IMG/VR virus record: IMGVR_UViG_3300041407_000075
Span: 26,163 to 90,162 of that record
Strand: one strand, 5' to 3'
From: a virus
DNA: 64,000 nucleotides
The translations under genes and the position numbers were made by a program. Positions 54,975 to 63,973 of the stretch are shown one piece after another (within the stretch, counting starts at the first letter, position 1; the number at the start of each line of letters is the position of its first letter). The notes under the pieces were generated by a model. It saw only the letters and a list, made by a program, of their open reading frames with translations. It made no database searches and was not told the DNA's origin.

Positions 54975-55036
54975 CTAGTTCATTCAGAAAGCTAATCTGG
55001 CGGTTAGCTAAAAATCTTAGCCAGCTTAAGAACTGG
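54975..55036 (+). ncRNA. structured leader with alternative hairpins
   Basis: CTAGTTC / GAACTGG closes a region in which AGCTAA/TTAGCT, GCTAA/TTAGC and CTGGC/GCCAG are competing pairings, like a conformational switch. It lies in the 5' region of the 55167 gene. Together with the nearby ACACAGC TTCG GCTTGTGT hairpin it fills most of the 309-nt gap. Confidence 0.45.
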
Positions 55037-55166
55037 ACGGTTGACCCTCGTTACTGTGTCGTGTGGAGAAGGTAGGTTTACTTTTAGAACCTAAGAGTCT
55101 GGTTTCCGGGTAGGTGGGAGAATCAGCACTTATTATTCAATCAGCAGCTAATCTCAAGGTATTAAT

Positions 55167-55469
55167 ATGGCACAAAGTACAATTTTAGCTGCTGGTATTA
55201 CAGAAGCGACTTCAACAGATATCGTTATTGCAGCAGGTGCTTCAGTGGTGGTTGGTGTATTCTTTCTAGACGCTGATAAGCCTCTATCTTACCAAGAGCA
55301 AAACGCACCTAAGTTTAAGATCCTTCAAGACACTCCCGGAGCTGACAATGCTGTATTCGTCGCATTGAGCTATAGCAACCCCTCCACTGTCTTGTCTGGT
55401 CCCGGCACTTATCGTGTGAAGCGTTATGCTTATGTTGGCAAACCTTTTGGTGTATTTCTAGAGACTTAA
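55167..55469 (+). CDS. small beta-rich structural protein, 100 aa
   Basis: Ala/Val-rich beta pattern (ASVVVGVFFLDADKPLSYQE, GPGTYRVKRYAYVGKPFGVF), typical of small decoration or tail-associated proteins. Directly upstream of the esterase gene. Role inferred from position. Confidence 0.55.
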   Translation: MAQSTILAAGITEATSTDIVIAAGASVVVGVFFLDADKPLSYQEQNAPKFKILQDTPGADNAVFVALSYSNPSTVLSGPGTYRVKRYAYVGKPFGVFLET

Positions 55470-55473
55470 TTTT

Positions 55474-56862
55474 ATGATGACTCATGATATTACATCTTCA
55501 GTTATCAGTTCTATTTCAAGACCTCCTCATATCTTCAAACTAAAGCATTCTGTCTTAACTCCTGATCCCACAACTACACCCTTCACATCATCTCAGTTCG
55601 TTCCAGGCTTTGCAGGCTCTCTTAATACAACTAAGAATACTGCTCGTGTATACGCCTACGGTGCTTTGACATTGTGGTGTGGATGGATTACAGGGACGCA
55701 AGCGTTGCTTACATCTCCATCAGATTATGGTGACAACGCCGGGTCTATGCAAGTGAGTGTAGATGGTGGCGACTTCATCAGCGCTCCTAATTCTGCATCT
55801 GTATACACTCTCTTCACAGGTCTTCCTCACGCTACCTACTTTGTTCAAGTCAGGTGGGTAGTGCAGATGGGTGATGCTCCTTATGTAGCATCCTCGGGAA
55901 ATGTCTTGAGTGTTACAGGTCAACCTCCAGCACTTGTTGCAGCATCTAATTGGATTCAGGCAGGCAGTGATTCAGCTACAGGATTGTACTCTGCGGGGAC
56001 CATACCGAACGTTGCAGGATATTCCCCGCTTCTACAAGCACCAAGTAATGTAACCAGTGGTTCTAACGTGGGCTCTGTGAAGATACGTGGTGCATTCACT
56101 AAGATTGTAGCTACATCCTCTAGAGTTGGTGTGAGTAAGAATGGTGGTACACCCACTTATTACACAGCTGCTCCTGAAGCTGATGGTGTTCCTCGTGCTA
56201 TTGTTATTCCTTGTGATGGCTCTGTAGCCACATATAACGTGTGGGATGGTGGTGCATTCAGAGAGCTTGGTGGACATTTTGCTGTAAGTGGCAATAGTAC
56301 ACTGCTTGATATTGGTGTCCGAAGAAAGCTTGACCAGTTTGGTGACAGCATCACTTACGGATCTGGTCCGGGAGCTACCTCAGTCAACACTGAGACAATG
56401 CACGTAGCAGCAGCACTTGGGTTTGTTGGTAGCACGAATGGTGTTAGTGGACAAACAGTAGGTGGTGGTAAGGCAATGATTGATGCCGCCTTGGCTATGA
56501 AGACTGTAACAGCCAATGATGTAGCAATTCTAGCACTAGGTGGTAACAGCGGGTCTGGTGGCATTGATAGCACAGAACAAGCTGATTATGGATTGTGTAT
56601 TGATAAGCTGCTGGCTAAAGGATATGGCAAAGTATTGTGTCGTGGGATTCTGCCAAACATTGGTGCTCCAGAACTGGTTAATGCTGCAAACGTCACATTG
56701 AAAGCTGTGATGGATGCTAAAGCTAATCCTAAGCTTATCTGGATTGATACCCTCACATGGACAGACTTTGAGACATTGGATAATACGCATCCTACGGCTA
56801 ATGGTTATCTTACATTGGCAGGTTATGCTATCCCGGCTTATACGGCTGTCTTGGGGTTGTAA
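55474..56862 (+). CDS. SGNH/GDSL esterase, probable tail or capsule-modifying protein
   Basis: 462 aa. The N-terminal ~280 residues form beta-rich domains. The esterase domain begins at GDSITYG (Ser292), has ILALGGNSGSGG and closes with LDNTHPTANGY (Asp436/His439), the full SGNH Ser/Gly/Asn/His set. Such domains on phage tails deacetylate surface polysaccharide (O-antigen or capsule). Starts ATGATG at 55474. Confidence 0.8.
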   Translation: MMTHDITSSVISSISRPPHIFKLKHSVLTPDPTTTPFTSSQFVPGFAGSLNTTKNTARVYAYGALTLWCGWITGTQALLTSPSDYGDNAGSMQVSVDGGDFISAPNSASVYTLFTGLPHATYFVQVRWVVQMGDAPYVASSGNVLSVTGQPPALVAASNWIQAGSDSATGLYSAGTIPNVAGYSPLLQAPSNVTSGSNVGSVKIRGAFTKIVATSSRVGVSKNGGTPTYYTAAPEADGVPRAIVIPCDGSVATYNVWDGGAFRELGGHFAVSGNSTLLDIGVRRKLDQFGDSITYGSGPGATSVNTETMHVAAALGFVGSTNGVSGQTVGGGKAMIDAALAMKTVTANDVAILALGGNSGSGGIDSTEQADYGLCIDKLLAKGYGKVLCRGILPNIGAPELVNAANVTLKAVMDAKANPKLIWIDTLTWTDFETLDNTHPTANGYLTLAGYAIPAYTAVLGL

Positions 56863-56923
56863 GTGAAATTACTAGACAAGTTTATAAATATTCATTCCAA
56901 ATCAAAATAATAAAAGGAATGCT

Positions 56924-57766
56924 ATGAGTGTACATAGGCTACAAACAACTGGTTGGATTAACTTATCCACCCTCACATCTCTAGACTTTACACTCAATAC
57001 CATAAAGCTTACAAACCTAAGTAACGGTGCGTTATACGTCACACGTTCAGCCACTACTCCAGCAGACTCCTTTGCAGGAGCTGAAATCTTTCCAAAAGAA
57101 ACCTACTCCCTCACAAAGAATGCTTTGCAGACGTGGATTAGGGCACCCTTCCTTGGTGTGATTGATGTTGACCTACTTCTGGATAGTTCTATTGAACCAT
57201 TCACCTCTGTAGATCTTCCTTCTGATGTATGGACCACAAAGACAGAGGAATATAGGCGCCTTAGGGTGGATGTTGGTCAGACAGGTTTCTTCGAAGGTAG
57301 GGAGTTTCGTACATTCAAGGAGCTAAGTATTGCTTCTAGCGCTACATTGGTAATGAGAATTATAGTTCCTGTGAATACAATACTTCAGAACGTTAGACTT
57401 TCCCTAGACGCAGGGTCTGTCAAACTACGTACTGTAGTTGGTGGTACACCGACGGGCACATTCTCAGAAGCTCTCCCAATCATCCCCAAGAATACTATGA
57501 CTGGCAGTGTATTTCCAGCTCCTCCACTACCCTTGTACACAGCTCAGAATACTGTCGGGTCGGGCGCAACAGCCCTGACAGGTGGTGTTGACATTGATGT
57601 CATCCGTATTGTTGTGGCTAACGCAAGTGGTCAAGCACAGTCTGTCGGTGCTTCTGTAGATGATTCTCGTGGAGTAGGTCCGGGAACTTACTATTGGATT
57701 TTCAATAACTTTGGCAGTGGTACGGCTACAGGTGTGTTCTCAAGTTTTTGGGAAGAGCGTCCTTAA
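56924..57766 (+). CDS. hypothetical structural protein, 280 aa
   Basis: Beta-rich throughout (LTSLDFTLNTIKLTNLSNGA, TNRSATTPA-like loops, IVVANASGQAQSVGASVDDS). Fits a tail or virion surface protein, and follows the esterase gene. No specific family. Confidence 0.6.
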   Translation: MSVHRLQTTGWINLSTLTSLDFTLNTIKLTNLSNGALYVTRSATTPADSFAGAEIFPKETYSLTKNALQTWIRAPFLGVIDVDLLLDSSIEPFTSVDLPSDVWTTKTEEYRRLRVDVGQTGFFEGREFRTFKELSIASSATLVMRIIVPVNTILQNVRLSLDAGSVKLRTVVGGTPTGTFSEALPIIPKNTMTGSVFPAPPLPLYTAQNTVGSGATALTGGVDIDVIRIVVANASGQAQSVGASVDDSRGVGPGTYYWIFNNFGSGTATGVFSSFWEERP

Positions 57767-57778
57767 GTTGTTTTATAG

Positions 57779-57807
57779 ATAACTCTTGAAATATAGAGTT
57801 ATTTGTT
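57779..57807 (+). terminator. terminator ending the esterase unit
   Basis: ATAACTCT / AGAGTTAT, 8-bp stem, then ATTTGTT. Confidence 0.7.
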
Positions 57808-57835
57808 AAAATAGCTAAATATATTTGCAATAAGC

Positions 57836-57865
57836 TTGACAAACGACTGTTGTGTAGCGTAATAT
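57836..57865 (+). promoter_or_regulatory. sigma70-type promoter upstream of the packaging genes
   Basis: TTGACA (57836-57841), 18 nt, TAATAT (57860-57865). It is followed by the 57901 gene with AGGAGAGATTAA ahead. Confidence 0.7.
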
Positions 57866-57900
57866 CTCTTTTATGAATTGAACACAACAGGAGAGATTAA

Positions 57901-58245
57901 ATGAACGAATATAAAGTACTAGTTACAGGCAACGACGGCATTGGTTATAACTTTATTCAAAACGTTGTTGAGCTAGCAAACATGGGTGCTGTGATGGAAG
58001 CTGGTAAAGTTCCAACAATGCGTTTCCCTTTCTCAGCTTGGATGTACCTCAAGACTGATGAATTGATGGTTAGCAAGCCCGGTTTCCAGTTCCAGATTAT
58101 GCAAGAGGTCTTTACAAAAGATCAACTTGATGATATGGATTGGGATACGTTGAAGGCAACTGTTAAGAAGAAGTATGGTATTAGTGGTCGGGATCGAAAT
58201 TTGCTTATTACTCAGTATTTGAAAGCAAGTGGTCAAGTAGAATAA
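57901..58245 (+). CDS. hypothetical protein, 114 aa
   Basis: Mixed fold (FIQNVVELANMGAVMEAGKV), C-terminal helical (KKKYGISGRDRNLLITQYLK). First gene of the packaging unit. Position suits a terminase small subunit but no motif supports it. Confidence 0.6.
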   Translation: MNEYKVLVTGNDGIGYNFIQNVVELANMGAVMEAGKVPTMRFPFSAWMYLKTDELMVSKPGFQFQIMQEVFTKDQLDDMDWDTLKATVKKKYGISGRDRNLLITQYLKASGQVE

Positions 58246-58307
58246 AACAAAACGTAGCCTGCGGGCTACTCCTTAACTGAAGGTTCATGAGAACCGGAGA
58301 ATATAAA

Positions 58308-58598
58308 ATGCATAAAGTAGAATTTAAAGTCCGTCCTGTAACTCGATATATTGTTAGTGAATACCATAGCTACTCTGATGATCCTAAATACGGATCTTCT
58401 CAAGTATGTGGCGAGTTTCAGAACGTACAGTTGGCTAACCAAGCTTGTGATGCTCTTGCACACAATTATGTTGGTGGCCCTGAGAATACACAACTTGAAA
58501 TCTTCTATAAGTTGTTCAGTCATGATTATGATTCTGATGAGCTTATTTGGGTACAAGTTGCAAACCCTCGCTACCATAGTGTAGTAAAAGAGGGTTAA
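58308..58598 (+). CDS. hypothetical protein, 96 aa
   Basis: ATG 58308 behind CGGAGAATATAAA; the upstream ATG-like frame at 58287 lacks a site. Beta-rich N-terminus (HKVEFKVRPVTRYIVSEYHS). Unknown. Confidence 0.6.
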   Translation: MHKVEFKVRPVTRYIVSEYHSYSDDPKYGSSQVCGEFQNVQLANQACDALAHNYVGGPENTQLEIFYKLFSHDYDSDELIWVQVANPRYHSVVKEG

Positions 58599-58601
58599 GT
58601 T

Positions 58602-59519
58602 TTGAATTACACTAAAATCTATAATGCTCTTGTTGAAAAAGCTAAACTTCGCGGCCTCGATAAAAGCCAGCATGAGGGTTACTTTGAAATTCATCATATT
58701 CTCCCTAAGTGTTTGGGAGGGGCTGATGATGATTCAAATTTAGTAATGTTTACTGGTCGTGAACACTTTATTGCACACATGTTAATGTGGAAAGCTAATC
58801 CCAACGATGTGAGTCTTCAACGTGCTGCTTGGATGATGAGTGCTCGTAATGTCTGCAAAGTAAATTCTAGACTTTATTCAGCCATCCAAGAAGTAAAGAG
58901 AAAAGAAGCTTCTGAACAGATGAAAGGTCGATACTTTAAAGACCTTACAGGTAATCGTTACGAACGACTTGTTGTAGTTAGTCAAGGTGATCATTATTAT
59001 ACTCCGAGTGTACTTCGGTACACTCGCTGGAATTGCGTATGTGATTGTGGGAATGAAAAGCTTATTAATGCAGGTTCTTTAACCAGTGGAAACACCCGTA
59101 GTTGTGGTTGCTTAGCTTATGAAGTTAGGAAATCCTATGCGGGTAAAACATATGATGAAGAAACGAAAAAGAAGTTTAGATACCTCACAGGTGAAGATCA
59201 CCCGTCATACGGCACAAAGTACAGTGAAGAACGAAGAGCTAAAGCCGCCGCTGCTCGCAGGGCTTTAGACCTGAAAGCTTGGGAAATCTCTTCTAAGGTA
59301 AGTTCAACCGGTCATGATCGTTGGTTAATTGCAGACTACTACCATGAACTCTGGCTATATTTTGAAAAGCCCGGAATTAAGAAATTTGCAAAGTGTTTTA
59401 ATGAAACACATAACGACGAAACAAAACACACAAGTTATACCACTCTAATCAATATGTTTAATACAGGTTGGATTCCTTTAGAAGATGAGGAATGGATTAA
59501 ATTTTCTAAAGGTAATTAA
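58602..59519 (+). CDS. HNH mobile endonuclease with zinc ribbon, next to terminase
   Basis: 305 aa. The HNH core is YFEIHHILPKCLGGADDDSN ... REHFIAHMLMWKA. It is followed by a ribbon shared with the other mobile genes (DLTGNRYERLVVV, CVCDCGNEKL, SCGC) and helical modules (EERRAKAAAARRALDLKAWE). TTG start. It sits directly upstream of the terminase with no gap. Either a homing gene or the packaging-associated HNH type. The ribbon favours homing. Confidence 0.85.
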   Translation: MNYTKIYNALVEKAKLRGLDKSQHEGYFEIHHILPKCLGGADDDSNLVMFTGREHFIAHMLMWKANPNDVSLQRAAWMMSARNVCKVNSRLYSAIQEVKRKEASEQMKGRYFKDLTGNRYERLVVVSQGDHYYTPSVLRYTRWNCVCDCGNEKLINAGSLTSGNTRSCGCLAYEVRKSYAGKTYDEETKKKFRYLTGEDHPSYGTKYSEERRAKAAAARRALDLKAWEISSKVSSTGHDRWLIADYYHELWLYFEKPGIKKFAKCFNETHNDETKHTSYTTLINMFNTGWIPLEDEEWIKFSKGN

Positions 59520-61028
59520 ATGATAGAAGAACAGGAAATTATTGGGCCTAGTAGCGCTAAACAATCCCTAATGTTGAATCAGCAAGCTGATACGGCTATT
59601 CTAGGGGGCGCTATGGGCTCAGGAAAATCATTTATTTCATTGCTTTATCCATTGAAATTTGCTGATGATCCTCACCTTCGTGGAATTATCTTCCGTAAGA
59701 CTACTGGTGAAATCACCGCTCAAGGCGGTCTTTGGGAGAATGCTTGTGAAATCTATTCTAAAGTTTATGGTAATGCTGAAGAACTAAGAAAACAAGGTAA
59801 GAAAGGTGGTATTAAGATTCATATTAAAGATCTTAAAATTACCTTTCCTTCTGGTGGTTCTATTAAGTTCTCCTACCTAGAAAACTCCCGAGATTTGCTC
59901 CGTCACCAAGGGGCAGCCTACACTTTTGTGTTATTTGACGAAGCCACGCACTTCACTCAAGAAATGATTGAGTATCTTATTAAGCGTATGCGATCGGCTC
60001 GTGCAAAACACAAAAAACAAATGGTTCTAACTTGCAACCCAGATCCAGACTGGTTCGGTCTTGAGTGGATTAAGCCATACCTAACAGAAGACGGCACACC
60101 TAATACCGATAATGACGGAAAGATGCGTTATTATGCTGTAGATAATGGTGACTATGTTTGGTCAGATAGTCGTGAAGAATTAGAAGCTATTTACGGTGAA
60201 GGAACAGATTCCGGTATTCGTAGTTTCACCTTTGTGAGCGCGAATTGCATGGACAATATTCCCCTTATGACCGCCGACCCAAGTTATCTCTCGAACTTGA
60301 AAGCGCAGAGCGCCGTAGATGTGCAGAGATATCTTTACGGGAACTGGTTTTGCCGCCCAAGCAATTCGACCATGATACGCCGGGAATGGTTCATCGAGAA
60401 AGATGAAGAGCCGCCTTGGACAGAGATAGTTAAAACAGTTAGGGCATACGACTTTGCTTTTGTTTTACGCTCAGATAAGAACAGCAGCCCCGATTACACT
60501 GTATCAGTTAAGATGAGTAAACTTAAAGACGGTAATTACTTTATTCATGACATCCGGAGAACTCGTATTCTTCCCGGCGATTGGATGAAGTTTATTTTAG
60601 ACGCAGCTTTAGCTGACGGACCTAAAGTAGAAATTGTATTACCTCTTGATCCTCAAACTCGCTACAGCAATACATTCATATCTAAAGACCTATCCTCTAA
60701 AGGTTTTCATGTACGTCAGTTCAAAACTACGGGCCACAAAGAGGATCGCTTTAAACCATTCACATCTATTGTTATGAATGGTGGAATGCAGATTCTCAAG
60801 GATTGCGGTGCTGACTATGAAAACGGAGTTTATGATGATCTTAACTTCTTCTATAAAGAGTTAGAGTCTTATGAAGGTGGTAAAAGATCCTCTGGCAGTC
60901 GCCACGATGATCTTTGTGATGCTTGCAGCGATTCATTTGCAGCTGTTGCGTCAAGTAAAACAATACCAAACTTCCTAGCTGGTTTAAAAGGTGCAAACCT
61001 TTCATATAATAACCCCTTCAATCAATAG
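59520..61028 (+). CDS. terL: large terminase subunit (ATPase-nuclease)
   Basis: 502 aa. Walker A GGAMGSGKSF (~29-38), a REGTT-like IIFRKTTGEI, Walker B YTFVLFDEATHF (~140) and coupling region MVLTCNPDPDWFG. The C-terminal RNase H-like nuclease has VRAYDFAFVL and late HDDLCDACSDSF acids. It cuts concatemeric DNA and drives it into proheads. Standard gene order with portal and protease behind it. Confidence 0.95.
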   Translation: MIEEQEIIGPSSAKQSLMLNQQADTAILGGAMGSGKSFISLLYPLKFADDPHLRGIIFRKTTGEITAQGGLWENACEIYSKVYGNAEELRKQGKKGGIKIHIKDLKITFPSGGSIKFSYLENSRDLLRHQGAAYTFVLFDEATHFTQEMIEYLIKRMRSARAKHKKQMVLTCNPDPDWFGLEWIKPYLTEDGTPNTDNDGKMRYYAVDNGDYVWSDSREELEAIYGEGTDSGIRSFTFVSANCMDNIPLMTADPSYLSNLKAQSAVDVQRYLYGNWFCRPSNSTMIRREWFIEKDEEPPWTEIVKTVRAYDFAFVLRSDKNSSPDYTVSVKMSKLKDGNYFIHDIRRTRILPGDWMKFILDAALADGPKVEIVLPLDPQTRYSNTFISKDLSSKGFHVRQFKTTGHKEDRFKPFTSIVMNGGMQILKDCGADYENGVYDDLNFFYKELESYEGGKRSSGSRHDDLCDACSDSFAAVASSKTIPNFLAGLKGANLSYNNPFNQ

Positions 61029-61036
61029 GAGATACA

Positions 61037-62560
61037 ATGGCTGATGAAGAAGATGTCTCCTTAGATGTCGGGAACTTGCAAGCCGGTACTAATAATATTC
61101 CACCACTTGCTCTTGGTGAACAAGGTTTTGCTGGCCTAAATATTTTGGGCGGCAGGGTATTCGAAGAATGCAACCACGAGCTCCGCTGGCCTGAGTGTAT
61201 TCAGACTTATAAGCGAATGGCTAAAGATGGTGCAATTGCCCCCGCTCTCGACCTAGTTGAAATGATGATAGCCCGCGTACCTTGGACTGTCAAGGTTCCT
61301 GAAGGCTACGAAGAAAAACTTAAATTCCAAGCTAACTATCTGCGTCAAGTGAAAGATGACATGGACCACTCTTGGGACTCTGCAATCAAGCAAATCGTAA
61401 GCTTCAATCGCTACGGTTTTGCCTGTGTAGAAAAGGTTTATGGTTACAGGGAAAAGGCTAAAGGTAGTAAGTATGATGACGGTTTGGTTCGTGTTAAAAA
61501 ACTAGCCCTTCGTCCACAAGACACTATTGAAAGCTGGGTATATAAGAACAAAGGCCGTGATCTTGCTGGTTTAAATCAGTGTGTTGTGCTTCCAACTAAC
61601 TCTACTATTAACGGTAGGGATTTTGTAAACAATCCCGGTCTTGTGGATTCAGGTTGGAACACAGCAACTAAGTTCCTTAAACGAGCTAAGTTCATGCTGT
61701 TCCGCCAAGGCTCTTTGAAAGACTCTCCTGAAGGTACAAGTCCGCTGAATGGTGCTTGGCAAGCTTGGAAGTATAAACAAGCTTATCAAGAGTCGGAAGC
61801 TATTGCTGTAGCACAAGATAGTAATGGATTTAAAGTGCTTTATCTCCCTCCTCAGTACATGGCAGCTGATGCCTCTGAAGAGGACAAAGCAGTATTTGAA
61901 GAATACAAAAAGATCTTGGCTAACATGCACCAAGCTAAGCAGTCAGGCATGATCCTCCCACTTATCCTAGATGAATCTGGGAATAAGATGTTTGAATTTG
62001 ATATCAAAAGTATCACAGGTCAAAAGTCGTATGACACTAATGCAATCATTGGCCGATATACTTCTGAGATTCTAACTGCACTGTTTGCTGACTTCCTTGC
62101 ACTTGGTTCTAATGGTTCTGGTTCGTTTAGTCTTGCTGAAACTAAAGTTAGCATCATTGAGATGACACTTGAGTCCAAGTTGAATGAGATTAAAGATCAG
62201 TTGAACAACGACTTGGTTCGCCAATTGTGGGAACTAAATGCGTGGGATACTGATGTAATGCCTTACTTCGACTACGGTAATATCTCTCGCGAATCGCTGG
62301 ATGAAATCGGTAAGTTCGTGCAACGAGTTGCAGCAGTTGCGATGCTTCCTAAGTCTCCAAAAGTTGTTAACTGGCTGATGAAGCAAGCGGATATTCCTTA
62401 CCATGTTGATGAGTCCTTGAGTCCAGAGGAACTTTCTGAACAGCTGACACCAATGACAAGTGGAGCCGCCCAAGGCATGACTGAAGGTCTTCCATCGGGA
62501 ACTGGTAACAATTCTGGTAGCTCAGGTGACTCTTCCACATCTAACACAGAAAATACTTAG
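61037..62560 (+). CDS. portal protein
   Basis: 507 aa. Typical portal pattern: EECNHELRWPECIQTYKRMA, then IVSFNRYGFACVEKVYGYRE, LALRPQDTIESWVYKN, then a helical stem and crown with SLAETKVSIIEMTL. Located between terL and the head protease, as usual. The C-terminal Ser/Gly-rich tail is probably disordered. Confidence 0.9.
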   Translation: MADEEDVSLDVGNLQAGTNNIPPLALGEQGFAGLNILGGRVFEECNHELRWPECIQTYKRMAKDGAIAPALDLVEMMIARVPWTVKVPEGYEEKLKFQANYLRQVKDDMDHSWDSAIKQIVSFNRYGFACVEKVYGYREKAKGSKYDDGLVRVKKLALRPQDTIESWVYKNKGRDLAGLNQCVVLPTNSTINGRDFVNNPGLVDSGWNTATKFLKRAKFMLFRQGSLKDSPEGTSPLNGAWQAWKYKQAYQESEAIAVAQDSNGFKVLYLPPQYMAADASEEDKAVFEEYKKILANMHQAKQSGMILPLILDESGNKMFEFDIKSITGQKSYDTNAIIGRYTSEILTALFADFLALGSNGSGSFSLAETKVSIIEMTLESKLNEIKDQLNNDLVRQLWELNAWDTDVMPYFDYGNISRESLDEIGKFVQRVAAVAMLPKSPKVVNWLMKQADIPYHVDESLSPEELSEQLTPMTSGAAQGMTEGLPSGTGNNSGSSGDSSTSNTENT

Positions 62561-62568
62561 GAGGCTGT

Positions 62569-63933
62569 ATGGCCCACAGTCTTCTCAGACTGAAAGAAAA
62601 GATTTGCAATACTCCTCACTTGATGCACCCAGCATCGTTTGAAATTGTTATTCAATATCTTAACGAACGAAACAACGAAGACTTCAAACTGGATACAGCA
62701 GTTGAGGATACTCGTGAAAGTAATTCCCGATACTCTTTTAACAAAGATATCGGGGTTGCTGTTCTCAACATTGATGGCCCTCTCAGCTATAAGCCTGTAA
62801 CAATTATGGGCTTTGATTGTGGTGGTGCATCCTACCAGCAGATTAAAGAAGACTTTACCTACCTTGTTGATAGTGGTGCAAAGACTATTGCATTCAGTGT
62901 TTCCAGTGGTGGTGGTGAAGCTTTCCAGATGATGCCAACTGCTAATTACATGCGTAAATTGGCTACTGAAAACGACGTTCGTATCATCACCTATGTAGAT
63001 GGTCTGTCCGCTTCAGCAGCCTATGGTTTGTCTGTAATTGCCGATGAACTGATCATGGCCCCAAGCTCAGAAGTTGGTAGCGTTGGTGTTCTGGTTCGTT
63101 TGATGAATGACTCCAAAGCACTTGAGAAAGAAGGCTATGAACGTACCTTTATCTCTGCTGGCGATGACAAGATTCCATTTGACGCTGACGGTAGTTTCCG
63201 TAAAGAGTTCTTGGAAGATATTCAAGGTAAAGTTGACACACTTTACGAAGAGTTTACTGGGTTCGTTGCAGAACATCGCAACTTGTCAGTAGAAGCAGTG
63301 AAGTCCACACAGGCGCGTACCTTCTTGCCAAAAGAAGCTATTGAGCTTGGACTAGCTGACCGTGTTATGACTCTTGAAGAGTTTTACACACATTTGGCTG
63401 ATACAGCTCAAAAACAAGAAGGTGGTATGTTAAAAACCAAACTGTTTGCCCAATTTAATAAAACCGAGGAAACTCTAGAAATGACTCAACTTGCCGAACT
63501 GCAAGAACAACTTCAGGGCGCTCAATTGAGTGTTTCTGACCTTACCTCTAAATTCGAAGCTGCTTCTTTGCTGCTTGCTGAAAAAGATACCCTTCTGGCT
63601 ACCGCTCTCCAAGAAGTTGCACAGATGAAAGAAGCTGTAGCCTCTGCTGAAGCTGCTGCTGTAGCCGTAAAAATGACCAGTCGCAAGACTGCTCTTGCCG
63701 CTGTAATGTCCGCTGACAAAGTTGAAGCTGTTTCGACCTCCTTGTCCAGCCTTGACGACTCGGCATTTGAAACTGTTCTGAGTGGTTTTGCTGCACAGAA
63801 ACAAGCTCTTGAAGCATCCGATATGTTTACAGAACTTGGCGACCAAGGTACAGAAGTAGTTCCTGAAGCTAATGCTTCTAAGTCTAAAGATGTTACCGAA
63901 GACCTTATCAAACAAAAACTAGGTTTGAAATAA
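62569..63933 (+). CDS. head maturation protease (S49/SppA-like) fused to scaffold
   Basis: 454 aa. Residues ~45-280 are the S49 fold: FSVSSGGGEAFQMMPTANYM and the catalytic loop YVDGLSASAAYGLSVIADEL with Ser/Lys partners. Residues ~300-454 form a scaffold-like helix region (LAELQEQLQGAQLSVSDLTS, then Ala/Glu-rich). An internal ATG at 63481 with GAGGA ten bases ahead could express the scaffold alone, as in lambda C/Nu3. Confidence 0.88.
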   Translation: MAHSLLRLKEKICNTPHLMHPASFEIVIQYLNERNNEDFKLDTAVEDTRESNSRYSFNKDIGVAVLNIDGPLSYKPVTIMGFDCGGASYQQIKEDFTYLVDSGAKTIAFSVSSGGGEAFQMMPTANYMRKLATENDVRIITYVDGLSASAAYGLSVIADELIMAPSSEVGSVGVLVRLMNDSKALEKEGYERTFISAGDDKIPFDADGSFRKEFLEDIQGKVDTLYEEFTGFVAEHRNLSVEAVKSTQARTFLPKEAIELGLADRVMTLEEFYTHLADTAQKQEGGMLKTKLFAQFNKTEETLEMTQLAELQEQLQGAQLSVSDLTSKFEAASLLLAEKDTLLATALQEVAQMKEAVASAEAAAVAVKMTSRKTALAAVMSADKVEAVSTSLSSLDDSAFETVLSGFAAQKQALEASDMFTELGDQGTEVVPEANASKSKDVTEDLIKQKLGLK

Positions 63934-63973
63934 TTAGCCTTAGCTAATCTCTCTATTTTTAAAGGAATCAAAT

